Shown here piece by piece: positions 53,566 through 61,729 of a stretch of DNA of 64,000 nucleotides; the stretch's first letter is position 1; the number at the start of each line of letters is the position of its first letter. The position numbers were made by a program, and so were the translations under genes. Origin of the DNA: Bacillota bacterium (lineage in GTDB: Bacteria > Bacillota > Ch66 > Ch109); contig JABLWZ010000008.1 in assembly GCA_013178275.1 (NCBI GenBank), positions 62,001-126,000 of the forward strand. Reading direction: 5' to 3'. A model generated the notes under the pieces. The model saw only the letters and a program-made list of their open reading frames with translations, ran no database searches and was not told the DNA's origin.

Positions 53566-54393
53566 TTATAAAGCTTTCGCGGTTTCGGTCAGTCTTTCCG
53601 ACATCTGGGCCATCTCCATTACGGAAGCGGTTACCTCCTCCGTGGCAGCGGCCTGCTCCTGGCTCTGCTTTAGAGTGCCCTCGGAGGCTTCTCTTATTAT
53701 TTGAAGCTTGTTCTCGATCTCCTTGGTCAGCTTGCGGATTCGATCTGCGGTCTCTTTGGACTGGTCGGAAAGCTTACGAATTTCCTCCGCCACGACGCCG
53801 AACCCTCTCCCGTGTTCACCGGCCCGGGCCGCCTCGATCGCGGCGTTTAGTCCGAGCATCTTCGTCTGGTCGGCCACATTTTTTATAAAGTCCAGTACCT
53901 CGTTTATCTCATCAGATATCGAAGCCACATCTTTAACCCGTTCAACCAGCGTACCTTCGTTGTTGGTAATTATTCCCGCGGATGCCGCGATCTCTTCCAT
54001 CACGGTGGCTATCTCCTGAACACTGGCATTCAGCTTGGCAGCCAGGTTTTCAATCAGGATATCATCTTCCAGGTCGATACCTACCCCGATACACCCGATT
54101 GCTTCCTGGTCCTTATTAAACAGGGGGGTCACGACAGCCTTGAACGGATATCCGTATGCCTCGCTCGGGACCTTTCCGATTATTTGCTTTTTATTGGCCA
54201 TCGCGGCGATCAGCGGGTCGCTGGAGGGTATTTTTTCTCCGGCCTTGGCCTTTATATCGATTTTGTCACCGGGATGATAAAAAATAAAATTTTCCTCGTC
54301 GGTCAAACACAGCATCAGGTCTTTCCCCATTATTTCTTTAAGGTGAGGAGCGACAGATTTAAATGCCCCCATGAAGTCTTGATTAACTATCAT
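53566..54393 (-). CDS. Soluble methyl-accepting chemotaxis-type receptor
   Basis: A 275-residue chemoreceptor without TM segments. The N-terminal 110 residues form a small input domain ([32 protein letters not shown]). The signalling hairpin tip is [32 protein letters not shown], typical of the MCP family. It would sense a cytoplasmic signal and regulate a CheA. ATG at 54393 follows GGAGG. It is downstream of the sigma factor gene. No CheR/CheB/CheW genes are seen in the window. Confidence 0.92.
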   Translation of the reverse strand: MIVNQDFMGAFKSVAPHLKEIMGKDLMLCLTDEENFIFYHPGDKIDIKAKAGEKIPSSDPLIAAMANKKQIIGKVPSEAYGYPFKAVVTPLFNKDQEAIGCIGVGIDLEDDILIENLAAKLNASVQEIATVMEEIAASAGIITNNEGTLVERVKDVASISDEINEVLDFIKNVADQTKMLGLNAAIEAARAGEHGRGFGVVAEEIRKLSDQSKETADRIRKLTKEIENKLQIIREASEGTLKQSQEQAAATEEVTASVMEMAQMSERLTETAKAL

Positions 54394-54446
54394 TGGCTTG
54401 GTACCTCCGTCTGATCTTTTTTATCCCCATGTTTTTTTGGCAGCAT

Positions 54447-55199
54447 TTAAAAAGAGTCGGCTTCAGCCAGCCCTTCGGTATAGGAATTTTTAAGTCTGGT
54501 TATTGCCCTTTTGTGTATCCTTGAAATGCATGAAAGCGAGACATTCATGATTTTTGCTATCTCGGTCAGGGAGCGCGATTCATAGTAATACATTTCGATA
54601 ACCTTTTTCTCTCTGGCTGGAAGCCTCCCAATGGCCTCACGCAGGCTGCTCTCGGTCTCTCTATTTATCAGGCAGTCGATGGGGTCCCCTACCGGATCCG
54701 TTAGTTCAAGCTGCCGGGTATTGGGAATATCGAGCGGATATAAGCTTACCCGGTCCTTTTCCCTCAACATCTTTCCAAGTTCTTTAAGTGTAATGTTCAG
54801 CGCCTGAGCCATTTCCTCATGAGACGGATTGCGCAGGTATCGTTGTACCAACTGTGAATACAGGTTGTCCAGGAACCTCACTTTTTTCCTGGCTCCACTC
54901 GATACCCAGTCTATCGAACGAAGCCCGTCCTGAATAGAACCCTGTATCCTGATATAAGCGTAAGTGGTAAAGCTCGCTCCTTTTTCCGGTCTAAAACTAT
55001 CAATGCACTTTAACAGTCCAATGATTCCGTAACTCACCAGATCGCTGACCTCTACGATAGTTGAACTCCTCAGGGCAAACTTCTCGGCTATGTACTCGAT
55101 CATCGGGTAGCACTCAAGAATGATTTTTTCGAGGACTTTCTTGTTTCTGGTATCTATGTACTGCTGTATATATTGTTCTAAATTATTATGATTAATCAT
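54447..55199 (-). CDS. FliA/WhiG-type RNA polymerase sigma factor
   Basis: A 250-residue sigma factor of the FliA class: region 2 (VSDLVSYGIIGLLKCIDSFRPEKGASFTTYAYIRIQGSIQD), region 3 (VRFLDNLYSQLVQRYLRNPSHEEMAQAL) and region 4 HTH (SLTEIAKIMNVSLSCISRIHKRAITRL). FliA normally serves flagellar and chemotaxis genes; here no flagellar genes are close. ATG at 55199 is preceded by AAAGGA. It heads the minus-strand signalling cluster. A sporulation-type role is another option, but the sequence is closer to the FliA/WhiG group. Confidence 0.9.
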   Translation of the reverse strand: MINHNNLEQYIQQYIDTRNKKVLEKIILECYPMIEYIAEKFALRSSTIVEVSDLVSYGIIGLLKCIDSFRPEKGASFTTYAYIRIQGSIQDGLRSIDWVSSGARKKVRFLDNLYSQLVQRYLRNPSHEEMAQALNITLKELGKMLREKDRVSLYPLDIPNTRQLELTDPVGDPIDCLINRETESSLREAIGRLPAREKKVIEMYYYESRSLTEIAKIMNVSLSCISRIHKRAITRLKNSYTEGLAEADSF

Positions 55200-55456
55200 C
55201 CCGTAATTCCTTTAGCCTGAAATTTAATTTTAAAACATGGATGCTCTCGAACAGCCCTCTAAATGTCCCTTTTTTCCTCTGCTGATGTGATAAAAATAGT
55301 AGATTATATATTTAATAGGGATATTAATTATTTGTAAAATTTTTGTATTTTTATTTTTAATTTTTTATAAAAGAATAAACCCCCAAAAACCTGGAAGGTA
55401 AGGGAGCTATAGATATTACCGGCTTGCGGATTTAATGTACTTTTTACTATATTAAG
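55200..55456 (-). other. AT-rich leader region of the sigma factor gene
   Basis: About 255 bases of AT-rich DNA with A and T tracts. A GC-richer patch at about 55380-55435 could form local structure, but I see no riboswitch pattern, no clear -35/-10 pair and no open frame with a ribosome site. Confidence 0.4.
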
Positions 55457-55491
55457 AAAAGGCCTTATGGCGTCACACCATAAGGCCTTTT
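55457..55491 (-). terminator. Strong (bidirectional) terminator after the biotin carrier gene
   Basis: AAAAGGCCTTATGG and CCATAAGGCCTTTT form a perfect 14-base stem with a seven-base loop and T runs on both sides, about 20 bases past the stop at 55511. Confidence 0.88.
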
Positions 55492-55510
55492 CTTATTTGA
55501 CAGCCTCGCT

Positions 55511-55723
55511 CTACTCGATTACCGCCAGCACGGTGCCGACTTCGACCGCGTCTCCGGCATTAACCTTGATTTCCTTGACGGTTCCAGCCTCGTTCGAGTA
55601 TACGGGGTTTTCCATCTTCATGGCCTCGATGATCATGACCTCGTCATCTGCATCCACCCTCTGGCCAACCTTGATCTGGACTTCCAGTATCTTTCCGGCC
55701 AGGGGGCTTGTAAGATTCGCCAT
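55511..55723 (-). CDS. Biotin carboxyl carrier-type protein
   Basis: A 70-residue biotinyl domain with EAMKMEN, so Lys36 is the probable biotin site. Such small proteins are gamma/carrier subunits of decarboxylases or acyl-CoA carboxylases. No carboxylase genes are near. ATG at 55723 follows GGAGG. It lies 155 bases downstream of the activator gene, possibly in the same transcript. Confidence 0.9.
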   Translation of the reverse strand: MANLTSPLAGKILEVQIKVGQRVDADDEVMIIEAMKMENPVYSNEAGTVKEIKVNAGDAVEVGTVLAVIE

Positions 55724-55878
55724 TGTTTTACTACCTCCATTACTTTTATAGAGTCATAATCGCAGTTCTCAACTGCGATTATCTAATTTATATATTCTCC
55801 TCTAGGTTCTTTTCTAATCATATCTGAAGAACTTTCTTTGCACTCAGCAGGGTTTCCAGCCGCCTCCTTAACTCAGAT

Positions 55879-56655
55879 TCAATTTTTTCTTGAGAGAAAA
55901 TCCCGTGCGAGTATGGCCGCCCCGATCGCGCCCGCGTACTGGCAGTCCACCGGCGCGACAACCTCCGCTCCCAGTTCCCTCTGCAGTCTCTCACGCATAC
56001 CCTCGTTGAGCGCCACGCCCCCGGTGAAGACCACCTTTTGGGGTACTGCAAGCCGCTGCGCCATGCTGGCTATACGCCGGGAAATCGACTGAAACAGCCC
56101 GGCCACGATCTCCCCCTTTTCTCGGCCGGCCGCCAGCAGGCCGATGACCTCGGATTCGGCAAAAACCGCACACATGCTGTTCAGGGTTACCGGGCTCCTG
56201 CCTCGGGCCAGCTCGGACAGTTCACTTACTTCAACCCCCAGGGCCGCGCCCATGACCTGAAGGAACCTGCCGGTCCCCGCCGCGCACTTGTCGTTCATCA
56301 CAAAGTCCAGCACCCGCCCCTGGCCATCGACCCGGATAACCTTGCTGTCCTGCCCACCGATATCTATTACCAGGGAGGCGTCACTCACTAGGTGGTTGGC
56401 TCCCCGCGCGTGGCAGGTTATCTCGGTGACAACCTTACTGGCGAAGGGTTGGGTTATCCGGCCGTAGCCGGTCGCTACGACAAAGTCCACCTGCTGCCTC
56501 TCGTATCCTCCCCGGGCCAGCAGCTCCGTAAAACAATCGAGGCCAGCCTGCCGGGGGCTCCAGCCGGTGGGTTTGAGCAGGTAATAAAACTTCTCATCGT
56601 CCAGCAGTGCCGCCTTGGTGGATATTGATCCCACATCTATGCCAACTGTTATCAA
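55879..56655 (-). CDS. ATPase activator of 2-hydroxyacyl-CoA dehydratase type (HgdC-like)
   Basis: A 258-residue ASKHA-fold ATPase of the BcrAD/BadFG/HgdC family. GIDVGSISTKAAL is the phosphate-binding motif. Cysteines in NDKCAAGTGRF and SMCAVFAESE would bridge one [4Fe-4S] cluster between two subunits. The protein injects low-potential electrons into its partner at ATP cost. TTG at 56655 has GGAG eight bases upstream. The likely partner is the dehydratase-like protein at 58112. Confidence 0.92.
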   Translation of the reverse strand: MITVGIDVGSISTKAALLDDEKFYYLLKPTGWSPRQAGLDCFTELLARGGYERQQVDFVVATGYGRITQPFASKVVTEITCHARGANHLVSDASLVIDIGGQDSKVIRVDGQGRVLDFVMNDKCAAGTGRFLQVMGAALGVEVSELSELARGRSPVTLNSMCAVFAESEVIGLLAAGREKGEIVAGLFQSISRRIASMAQRLAVPQKVVFTGGVALNEGMRERLQRELGAEVVAPVDCQYAGAIGAAILARDFLSRKN

Positions 56656-56670
56656 AAAACCATCTCCAGC

Positions 56671-57825
56671 TTATTTATCCGCCCCGGAGGCGATGCCATG
56701 GATAACCTCGATTACCTTCTCAATCTCTTCCCTCGTGTTAAAATACCCGGGGCTCAACCGGACCGCTCCCAGTTCTAAAGTGCCTGATGTCCGGTGGGCC
56801 ATAGGGGCGCAGTGCAGCCCCGAGCGGCAGATGATGCCGTGCTTCTGGTCCAGGATAAAGCTGACCTCTCCGCATTCCATCCCTTTGACGTTAAAGGAGA
56901 CCACCGCTGTACGCAGCCGGATGTCAGCGGGGCCGTAAAGCGTTAGTCCCTTTATCTCCTTTAATCCGTTTATTAAGGTGTCAGTCAATTCCCTCTCGTG
57001 GTCGTGGATCTTCTTTACCCCGTTCTGAAGGATAAACCCGATCCCCGCTCCCAACCCCGCCAAACCGGGGGTGTTCAGGGTGCCGCTCTCAAACCGATCG
57101 GGCAGGAAGTCGGGCTGGAAGGTATGCTCGGAAAGCGAACCTGTGCCTCCTTCCTTTAATGTACGGACCTCCAAACCAGGGCGTATATACAATCCGCCAG
57201 TCCCCTGGAGGCCAAAAAGAGACTTGTGCCCGGTAAACGCCAACAGGTCTATGTTCTGCTTCTCGACATCGATTTCCAGGACCCCGGCCGTCTGGGCCGA
57301 ATCCACCATGAATAATACACCATTGTCCCTGGCAACCCGGCCTGCCTCGGCAATCGGCATTATGGTTCCAGTCAGGTTCGAGGCGTGAAGCATGCAGATC
57401 ATGCGGGTGTTTTTCCTTATCAGCAGCTCCAGCGCCTTGGGGTCAAGTGTACCGTCAGGGGCGCAGGGGGCTATTGAGACCTCGACCCCGTTTTTCTGCA
57501 GTTCGTGGAGCGGACGGGCTACCGCATTGTGCTCCATGCCGCTGATGATTACGCCATCGCCGGGGTTGAGGACGCCCTTAAACCCGACATTGATGGATTC
57601 AGTAACGCCGGAGGTGAAGACGATACGGGAAGAATCACTGACATTGAAAAGCCTGGCCAGAGCCTCGCGGGTTTGCAAAACTATGGTCCCGGCTTCAATC
57701 GATCTGCTGTTGCTGCCCCGGCCCGGACTCCCTCCCATCTTTCGGTTAAAACTGTCTACCGCGTCATAAACACAGTCGGGTTTGGGCCAGGAGGTGGCGG
57801 CATTGTCCAGGTAGATAGAATTCAT
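56671..57825 (-). CDS. Cysteine desulfurase-like PLP enzyme (class V)
   Basis: A 384-residue class V aminotransferase. IYLDNAATSWPKP is the N-terminal signature; the PLP lysine is in FTGHKSLFGLQGTGGL, and SGLHCAPMAHR near the C-terminus carries a Cys in the place of the desulfurase persulfide loop. It fits the EGID-type cysteine desulfurase subfamily. It could supply sulfur for Fe-S clusters, perhaps the double-cubane cluster of the adjacent protein. ATG at 57825, after AAGGGAAAG. Confidence 0.88.
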   Translation of the reverse strand: MNSIYLDNAATSWPKPDCVYDAVDSFNRKMGGSPGRGSNSRSIEAGTIVLQTREALARLFNVSDSSRIVFTSGVTESINVGFKGVLNPGDGVIISGMEHNAVARPLHELQKNGVEVSIAPCAPDGTLDPKALELLIRKNTRMICMLHASNLTGTIMPIAEAGRVARDNGVLFMVDSAQTAGVLEIDVEKQNIDLLAFTGHKSLFGLQGTGGLYIRPGLEVRTLKEGGTGSLSEHTFQPDFLPDRFESGTLNTPGLAGLGAGIGFILQNGVKKIHDHERELTDTLINGLKEIKGLTLYGPADIRLRTAVVSFNVKGMECGEVSFILDQKHGIICRSGLHCAPMAHRTSGTLELGAVRLSPGYFNTREEIEKVIEVIHGIASGADK

Positions 57826-57850
57826 CGCGGTCTTTCCCTTATAAGTACTT

Positions 57851-58102
57851 TCAGCGCCCGGTTTTTCTTTGAATCCTGGCTATGCCGTTCGTTTTCACGT
57901 CTATTTTATCTATGACCTCCCTGGCTGAGGACAGCCATTCTTCGGTGACTAAAAGCGACATCCCGCAAAAACGGCTGGCCTCGCGGGGAGTAGGCGCTAT
58001 GGTGCACCTTACCCCCGCTGCCTTCAGTTCCTGGTATAAGCGCAGTCCTTCATGGTGATTGGGAAAAAGAATATAGTAGTCGAATACCTCCGGATCGGAC
58101 AT
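57851..58102 (-). CDS. DUF3343 small protein
   Basis: An 83-residue DUF3343 protein (YYILFPNHHEGLRLYQEL, CTIAPTPREASRFCGMSL). Cysteines at RCTI and RFCG are conserved in the family, which is thought to carry sulfur or selenium. ATG at 58102 has AGGAG upstream. It lies between the dehydratase-like gene and the cysteine-desulfurase-like gene, so sulfur transfer between them is a reasonable inference. Confidence 0.88.
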   Translation of the reverse strand: MSDPEVFDYYILFPNHHEGLRLYQELKAAGVRCTIAPTPREASRFCGMSLLVTEEWLSSAREVIDKIDVKTNGIARIQRKTGR

Positions 58103-58111
58103 CAGGCTCTC

Positions 58112-59386
58112 CTACTTCCCAATGAGTTCTAAGAACGCTTCGATCCGAGTCTTGATCTGTTCCCCGTCCTGCTCACTGTAATCGGTTTCAATATGCAGGA
58201 CCGGAATGTTCGCTTCTTTCAGGGCCTGCTGCACCAGGTAGCTTTCGGTCGAATAAAGCCCGCAGAACTGCAGGTTATAGTCTATCACCCCGTCGACCCG
58301 GTATTCCTCAGCCAGTCGGAGGATGTCCTGGACGCGTCCCGGGTTTGGCGTGAAGCAGGCGCAGTTGGTCTTCATATAGCGCGCGGCCAGGGCCTGGATC
58401 TGCTCGTCGATGGTAGTCCCGCTTTCGTCTACCGCGTTTTCGAAGTAGCGGGTCCCGGTGCAGGATTCCTCGACCACGATCGCCGCCCCGCTGGTCTCGA
58501 CTATGTGATGCAGCTTCCAGTTGGGAATGGCCATCGGCGTCCCGGTGATCATAATACGGGGAGCATCAGCGGGGAATACGCCTTCCCCGGCTTCTATCCG
58601 CTTATCCAGTTCGTCACAGAGGGCATTGGTCATAGAGGTGAACCTTCCCGGGTCGTCATAAAAGGCTATCTGGATCGCCAGGAGGGCGTCTTTCCCGCTG
58701 ATGGGCACCGGCGCGCTTTTGCGGGAACTGTACAGGCGGTTCAGAGCCTGGCGCTTCTGGTTAATCAGCTTGATGCTGTCAGCGAGGGAAGCGGCTGTCA
58801 CCTTGTTTCCAGTCAATTCCTCGACCTTGGCCAGCAGCGCCCGGATCTCCTCTTCCCAGGCCTTGATGTCCTTATCCCGCTTCATCTGCGGCAGGTCCAT
58901 AACGTGGATCGGAACGTCCTGCGCCAGTATCTCCCACGCCTTCTTCTTGCCGTCACAGGTAGTCTCTCCGATATACATATCAGCGATCCTAAAGAAAGGA
59001 CAGGTCCGGCTCAGCCTTGCGCCCACCGAGGCCTTTACCAGCGGACAGATGCTGCGGGGGAGGACCTGCTCGCCCGCCGGCACCCAGAACTGGGACCCGC
59101 CGCACAGCCCGGCGGCTATGCCTCCCGCGGCGAATATAATCTCGTCGGGAACGTAAACGCAGAAGGTGCCGAAGACCTTGCCGCCCTTTTTCTGGTGTTC
59201 GATCAGTTCGGCGGGTCTAACCCCGTGAATCTCGGAGACCACAAAATTGAAGTAATCCATGCCCGACGGACGATTCTCCTGGCTCAGGTAGACATCGCCG
59301 AAGGCAACTGGAAGCGCATCACAAAGCAGGTCATGAGTAGCCAGGTCCATGTCGAGGTCAGCCCACATCTGACGGTAATCGGCCAT
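58112..59386 (-). CDS. 2-hydroxyacyl-CoA dehydratase D-like / double-cubane cluster protein
   Basis: A 424-residue protein of the HgdB/BcrBC family. Cysteines occur in GLCGGSQF, RSICPL, RTCPFF, TTCDGKK, EESCTGTRY, TNCACF and QFCGLY. It is a single gene with no separate HgdA-like subunit beside it. This layout (single subunit plus activator) resembles the double-cubane cluster proteins of the YjiM type, which need ATP-driven reduction. ATG at 59386 is preceded by GGAGG. The substrate is unknown; a dehydratase or a low-potential reductase role is possible. Confidence 0.88.
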   Translation of the reverse strand: MADYRQMWADLDMDLATHDLLCDALPVAFGDVYLSQENRPSGMDYFNFVVSEIHGVRPAELIEHQKKGGKVFGTFCVYVPDEIIFAAGGIAAGLCGGSQFWVPAGEQVLPRSICPLVKASVGARLSRTCPFFRIADMYIGETTCDGKKKAWEILAQDVPIHVMDLPQMKRDKDIKAWEEEIRALLAKVEELTGNKVTAASLADSIKLINQKRQALNRLYSSRKSAPVPISGKDALLAIQIAFYDDPGRFTSMTNALCDELDKRIEAGEGVFPADAPRIMITGTPMAIPNWKLHHIVETSGAAIVVEESCTGTRYFENAVDESGTTIDEQIQALAARYMKTNCACFTPNPGRVQDILRLAEEYRVDGVIDYNLQFCGLYSTESYLVQQALKEANIPVLHIETDYSEQDGEQIKTRIEAFLELIGK

Positions 59387-59775
59387 AATAACTTCCTCCT
59401 TCTATCATTACGAGAGTTTAGGTCCCAATCTAGTTATATTCGCTCCTGGTTATTATAAACCTTCATATAATACATTCCTTATCGGAATGGCCCGGGCACA
59501 ATCATATAACTTATGGTTGTAGTTGATCAGCGTTTACCCATCAGCCTCTGTTGATCCTGTAATATGAGTAGAACCCTCATTAAAAGCAGAGAGGTTTCGC
59601 TTAATTTTGCCTTCTCCCACAACTTTTCCTTTATATTCTATCGTTTAAAAGAACAATGAATATATACGCCAAACGTGGAGACAGCATGCTGGAAGATGCC
59701 GTATCTACACTGAATGGGCTGCTGAATCCGCACCAAGCCATATGAGACTTCTGGTAATAGGTAATTTATACCCGA
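59387..59775. other. Intergenic region without a convincing gene
   Basis: About 390 bases of AT-rich DNA. TATAAT-like hexamers occur near 59452 and 59470 on the minus strand and may serve the gene starting at 59386, but no good -35 is seen. A possible 61-codon frame (59638-59823) overlaps the terminator at 59776 and has no ribosome site, so I do not call it. Confidence 0.5.
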
Positions 59776-59807
59776 CCAAAAGAGGACGCCCCTTGTGGGA
59801 CGTTCTC
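59776..59807 (-). terminator. Terminator of the 59820 gene
   Basis: On the minus strand GAGAACGTCCC pairs with GGGGCGTCCTC (one G-T and one mismatch) around a short ACAA loop, followed by TTTT. Confidence 0.7.
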
Positions 59808-59819
59808 GGGTGTCTTTGT

Positions 59820-60245
59820 TCATTTTATCACTTTATGCTCGTATTCCTTGATAATTTTTCTTAGTTGTTTGAGAGTTTCATTAAAAAAGCTTTGGTCGCT
59901 ATCGATTTCAAAGTACAATTTACTTTTTCTATGAGGATATTCTTGATAACTACCCTCTATGGATACATGCCCTGAAGAATCATAAGTAAGTGTAAACTTC
60001 AAATTGAGTTCGTAATTTTCGAAGTTTGCTGTTCCTTTAACTATATCTTGACACTTTTTTAACTGCTGGTAAAAGTCATCAATTTGACCTGTAGAAAAAT
60101 ATATTTCACCGGAAGCTTTGTAATGATCACATTCAATTTCTACATCTCCACGTGCATCCCATCCACTTGTATAATGAGGAATATCATATAACTCTTGTAT
60201 TCTTATTTTAATAAATCCATTTGTACCATTAAGACCAAAACCCAT
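59820..60245 (-). CDS. WapI-like immunity-type protein
   Basis: A 141-residue AT-rich gene product resembling the WapI immunity family (IRIQELYDIPHYTSGWDARGDVEIE, GEIYFSTGQIDDFYQQL, SIEGSYQEY). Such proteins are often linked to polymorphic toxins, but no toxin gene is present here. ATG at 60245 is six bases after GAGGTG; a GTG at 60254 is less likely. Base composition is clearly lower in GC than that of the neighbours. Confidence 0.65.
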   Translation of the reverse strand: MGFGLNGTNGFIKIRIQELYDIPHYTSGWDARGDVEIECDHYKASGEIYFSTGQIDDFYQQLKKCQDIVKGTANFENYELNLKFTLTYDSSGHVSIEGSYQEYPHRKSKLYFEIDSDQSFFNETLKQLRKIIKEYEHKVIK

Positions 60246-60277
60246 TCTTAACACCTCAATCTTGCCTTTTGTATAGG

Positions 60278-60511
60278 CTATAAATCCTCCATCGCTTCTT
60301 CCAATGAAATGAAATCTTCGGTCCAGTGATCTTTATCGATCTCATACTCGTCAATACAGAAACAGTCCGGGTAATCCTTAAAACCTGGAAGTGGCTTTAA
60401 TTTCTCAACGGCTGCTTCAGCGTTGTCCTTTGTGGAATATACTCCGATCAGCTTGACATTCTCATTATCATCCACTTCGTAACTATGATGTAATACATAT
60501 ACTGTTTTCAT
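60278..60511 (-). CDS. Small DUF7336-like protein
   Basis: A 77-residue protein with KTVYVLHHSYEVDDNENVKLIGVYST and DYPDCFCIDEYEIDKDHWTEDF. This pattern occurs in a family often found near immunity or toxin loci. ATG at 60511 has AGAGG eight bases upstream. It precedes the WapI-like gene by 32 bases, so the two form a small AT-rich operon. Confidence 0.7.
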   Translation of the reverse strand: MKTVYVLHHSYEVDDNENVKLIGVYSTKDNAEAAVEKLKPLPGFKDYPDCFCIDEYEIDKDHWTEDFISLEEAMEDL

Positions 60512-60594
60512 TTCCAAAACCTCTGTTCTTATAATTCCATTGAAACCTTATATTCCCAATTATATCTAAAGGGGCTGTATGATGTAAGTCAAAT

Positions 60595-60625
60595 TATAAA
60601 ACCCCTAGCGTTATATCGCTAGAGG
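60595..60625 (-). terminator. Terminator of the tRNA-Pro transcript
   Basis: On the minus strand CCTCTAGCG pairs with CGCTAGGGG (nearly perfect) around a six-base loop, followed by TTTTATAATT. It lies about 58 bases past the 3' end of the tRNA. Confidence 0.75.
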
Positions 60626-60682
60626 TTCATCTTGCAGTAGGTACATTTCTAGGTACATTTTCTTCTGTGAGGGTAAATAAAC

Positions 60683-60759
60683 TGGTCGGGCAGACAGGAT
60701 TTGAACCTGCGGCCTCTTGGTCCCGAACCAAGCGCGCTACCAAGCTGCGCTACTGCCCG
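60683..60759 (-). tRNA. tRNA-Pro (CGG anticodon)
   Basis: A 77-base gene on the minus strand. The acceptor CGGGCAG pairs with CTGCCCG, the D stem is GCGC, the anticodon loop TTCGGGA carries CGG, the T arm contains GGTTCAAAT, and CCA is encoded. Confidence 0.95.
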
Positions 60760-60930
60760 ACGCTTATCTATTTTATCAGGTGATTCCGCTCCCGTCAAGG
60801 CTTGGGTTACGGGAAACCTCCGCGCTCTCTAAATCGACCGCCCTTTCACTGGCAGAGGCGCCAACCCCCCTGCTGGCGCAGGGGTTTGGGGGTTCAGGCA
60901 AGTTCTTTCGGTCTCTGGCCATAGGCGTGT

Positions 60931-61170
60931 CTACTTCGGCACATCGCCGCTGATATACCCTTTCAGGGCTTTTTCCATTACCTCGAACCTTTTTTCGTTG
61001 GCCTTATAGTTCTCGGGGTCGGCCAGCATCTCGAAGTAAGTATCCTCCGCTATCCCTCTCCCGTATTCGCTCAAGGCTTTGTAAACCTGGAGCGGTTCGA
61101 CCCCGTTTTCCCTCATCAGCTCGATCAGGCGCTTCTCCTGAGAAGTTACCTTCATGGATTCCATCGTCAT
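60931..61170 (-). CDS. Small helical protein, unknown
   Basis: A 79-residue charged protein (EKRLIELMRENGVEPLQVYK, EKRFEVMEKALKGYI). No family is recognised. ATG at 61170 has AGAGGATGG upstream. It is next to tRNA-Pro. The 169-base gap toward the tRNA has a GC-rich hairpin (CAACCCCCCTG...) and no gene. Confidence 0.6.
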   Translation of the reverse strand: MTMESMKVTSQEKRLIELMRENGVEPLQVYKALSEYGRGIAEDTYFEMLADPENYKANEKRFEVMEKALKGYISGDVPK

Positions 61171-61234
61171 TTCTAACCATCCTCTCTTTCATCAAATACG
61201 GCGAATTATGCTGCTGATGCTGATCTCAGCTTGA

Positions 61235-61411
61235 TTACGCCTCCTTGATCATGGTCCAGGCCTTCACCGGACCGTGTGGACTGAGGACCTCGATCTCATC
61301 GAGCCTGACCCCGCCGATACAGATGTGAATCAGGGTGTCCCGGACGTAGGCCTCCTCGATGACGCAGGTCCTCCTCTCCCCGCTGGTCTCTTTCCACTCT
61401 AATCTCCACAC
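61235..61411 (-). CDS. 58-residue small protein with strong ribosome site
   Basis: A short gene on the minus strand starting with GTG at 61411, seven bases after AAGGAGG. The product (MWRLEWKETSGERR..., ending KAWTMIKEA) is 58 residues, with two Cys and mixed charge; no family is recognised. The strong site and GC-rich coding pattern support it although it is short. A terminator-like hairpin upstream may attenuate it. Confidence 0.65.
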   Translation of the reverse strand: MWRLEWKETSGERRTCVIEEAYVRDTLIHICIGGVRLDEIEVLSPHGPVKAWTMIKEA

Positions 61412-61729
61412 AGTAATTCCTCCTTCGCTATAGATATTGATTGATCTGCTGTGGTACAGCCGCTGCCGGGAATAGTGTTGCCATGGATGTGGATATTTTT
61501 ACGGTAGAACCGTTAAGTAAAACTAATCAAAGAAATCTATAACTTTCCAAATCTTTCTCTAAAAAACAGATGCCCCCGACTCGATGAGTCAAAGGCTTTG
61601 CGGAAATTATATCACAACCGCCGGGAAAAATAAAACCAAATTATGGTATCGAGCCGTAATAAATAAAGGATTTATCCTTTTTTTGTGGAAAGAATATTAG
61701 ATTCGGGCCTAGGGGTGTGATTCTTTTAT
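61412..61729 (-). promoter_or_regulatory. Leader region with attenuator-like hairpin (61561-61596)
   Basis: On the minus strand GCCTTTGACTC pairs with GAGTCGGGGGC (three G-U pairs) around a three-base loop, followed by ATCTGTTTTTT. TATAAT is at 61611-61606, only about ten bases before the stem. This may be an attenuator or small RNA leading to the gene at 61411, or the promoter region of the divergent gene at 61730. No known riboswitch is matched. Confidence 0.4.

Noticed and set aside
59638-59823. 61-codon minus-strand frame
   Set aside because: It overlaps the terminator at 59776-59807 and lacks a ribosome site; composition gives no coding signal.
61561-61611. Cyclic-di-GMP riboswitch suggested by a GCAAAGCC stretch
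   Set aside because: Only that short piece matches; the rest of the GEMM fold is absent, so it is reported only as an attenuator-like hairpin.
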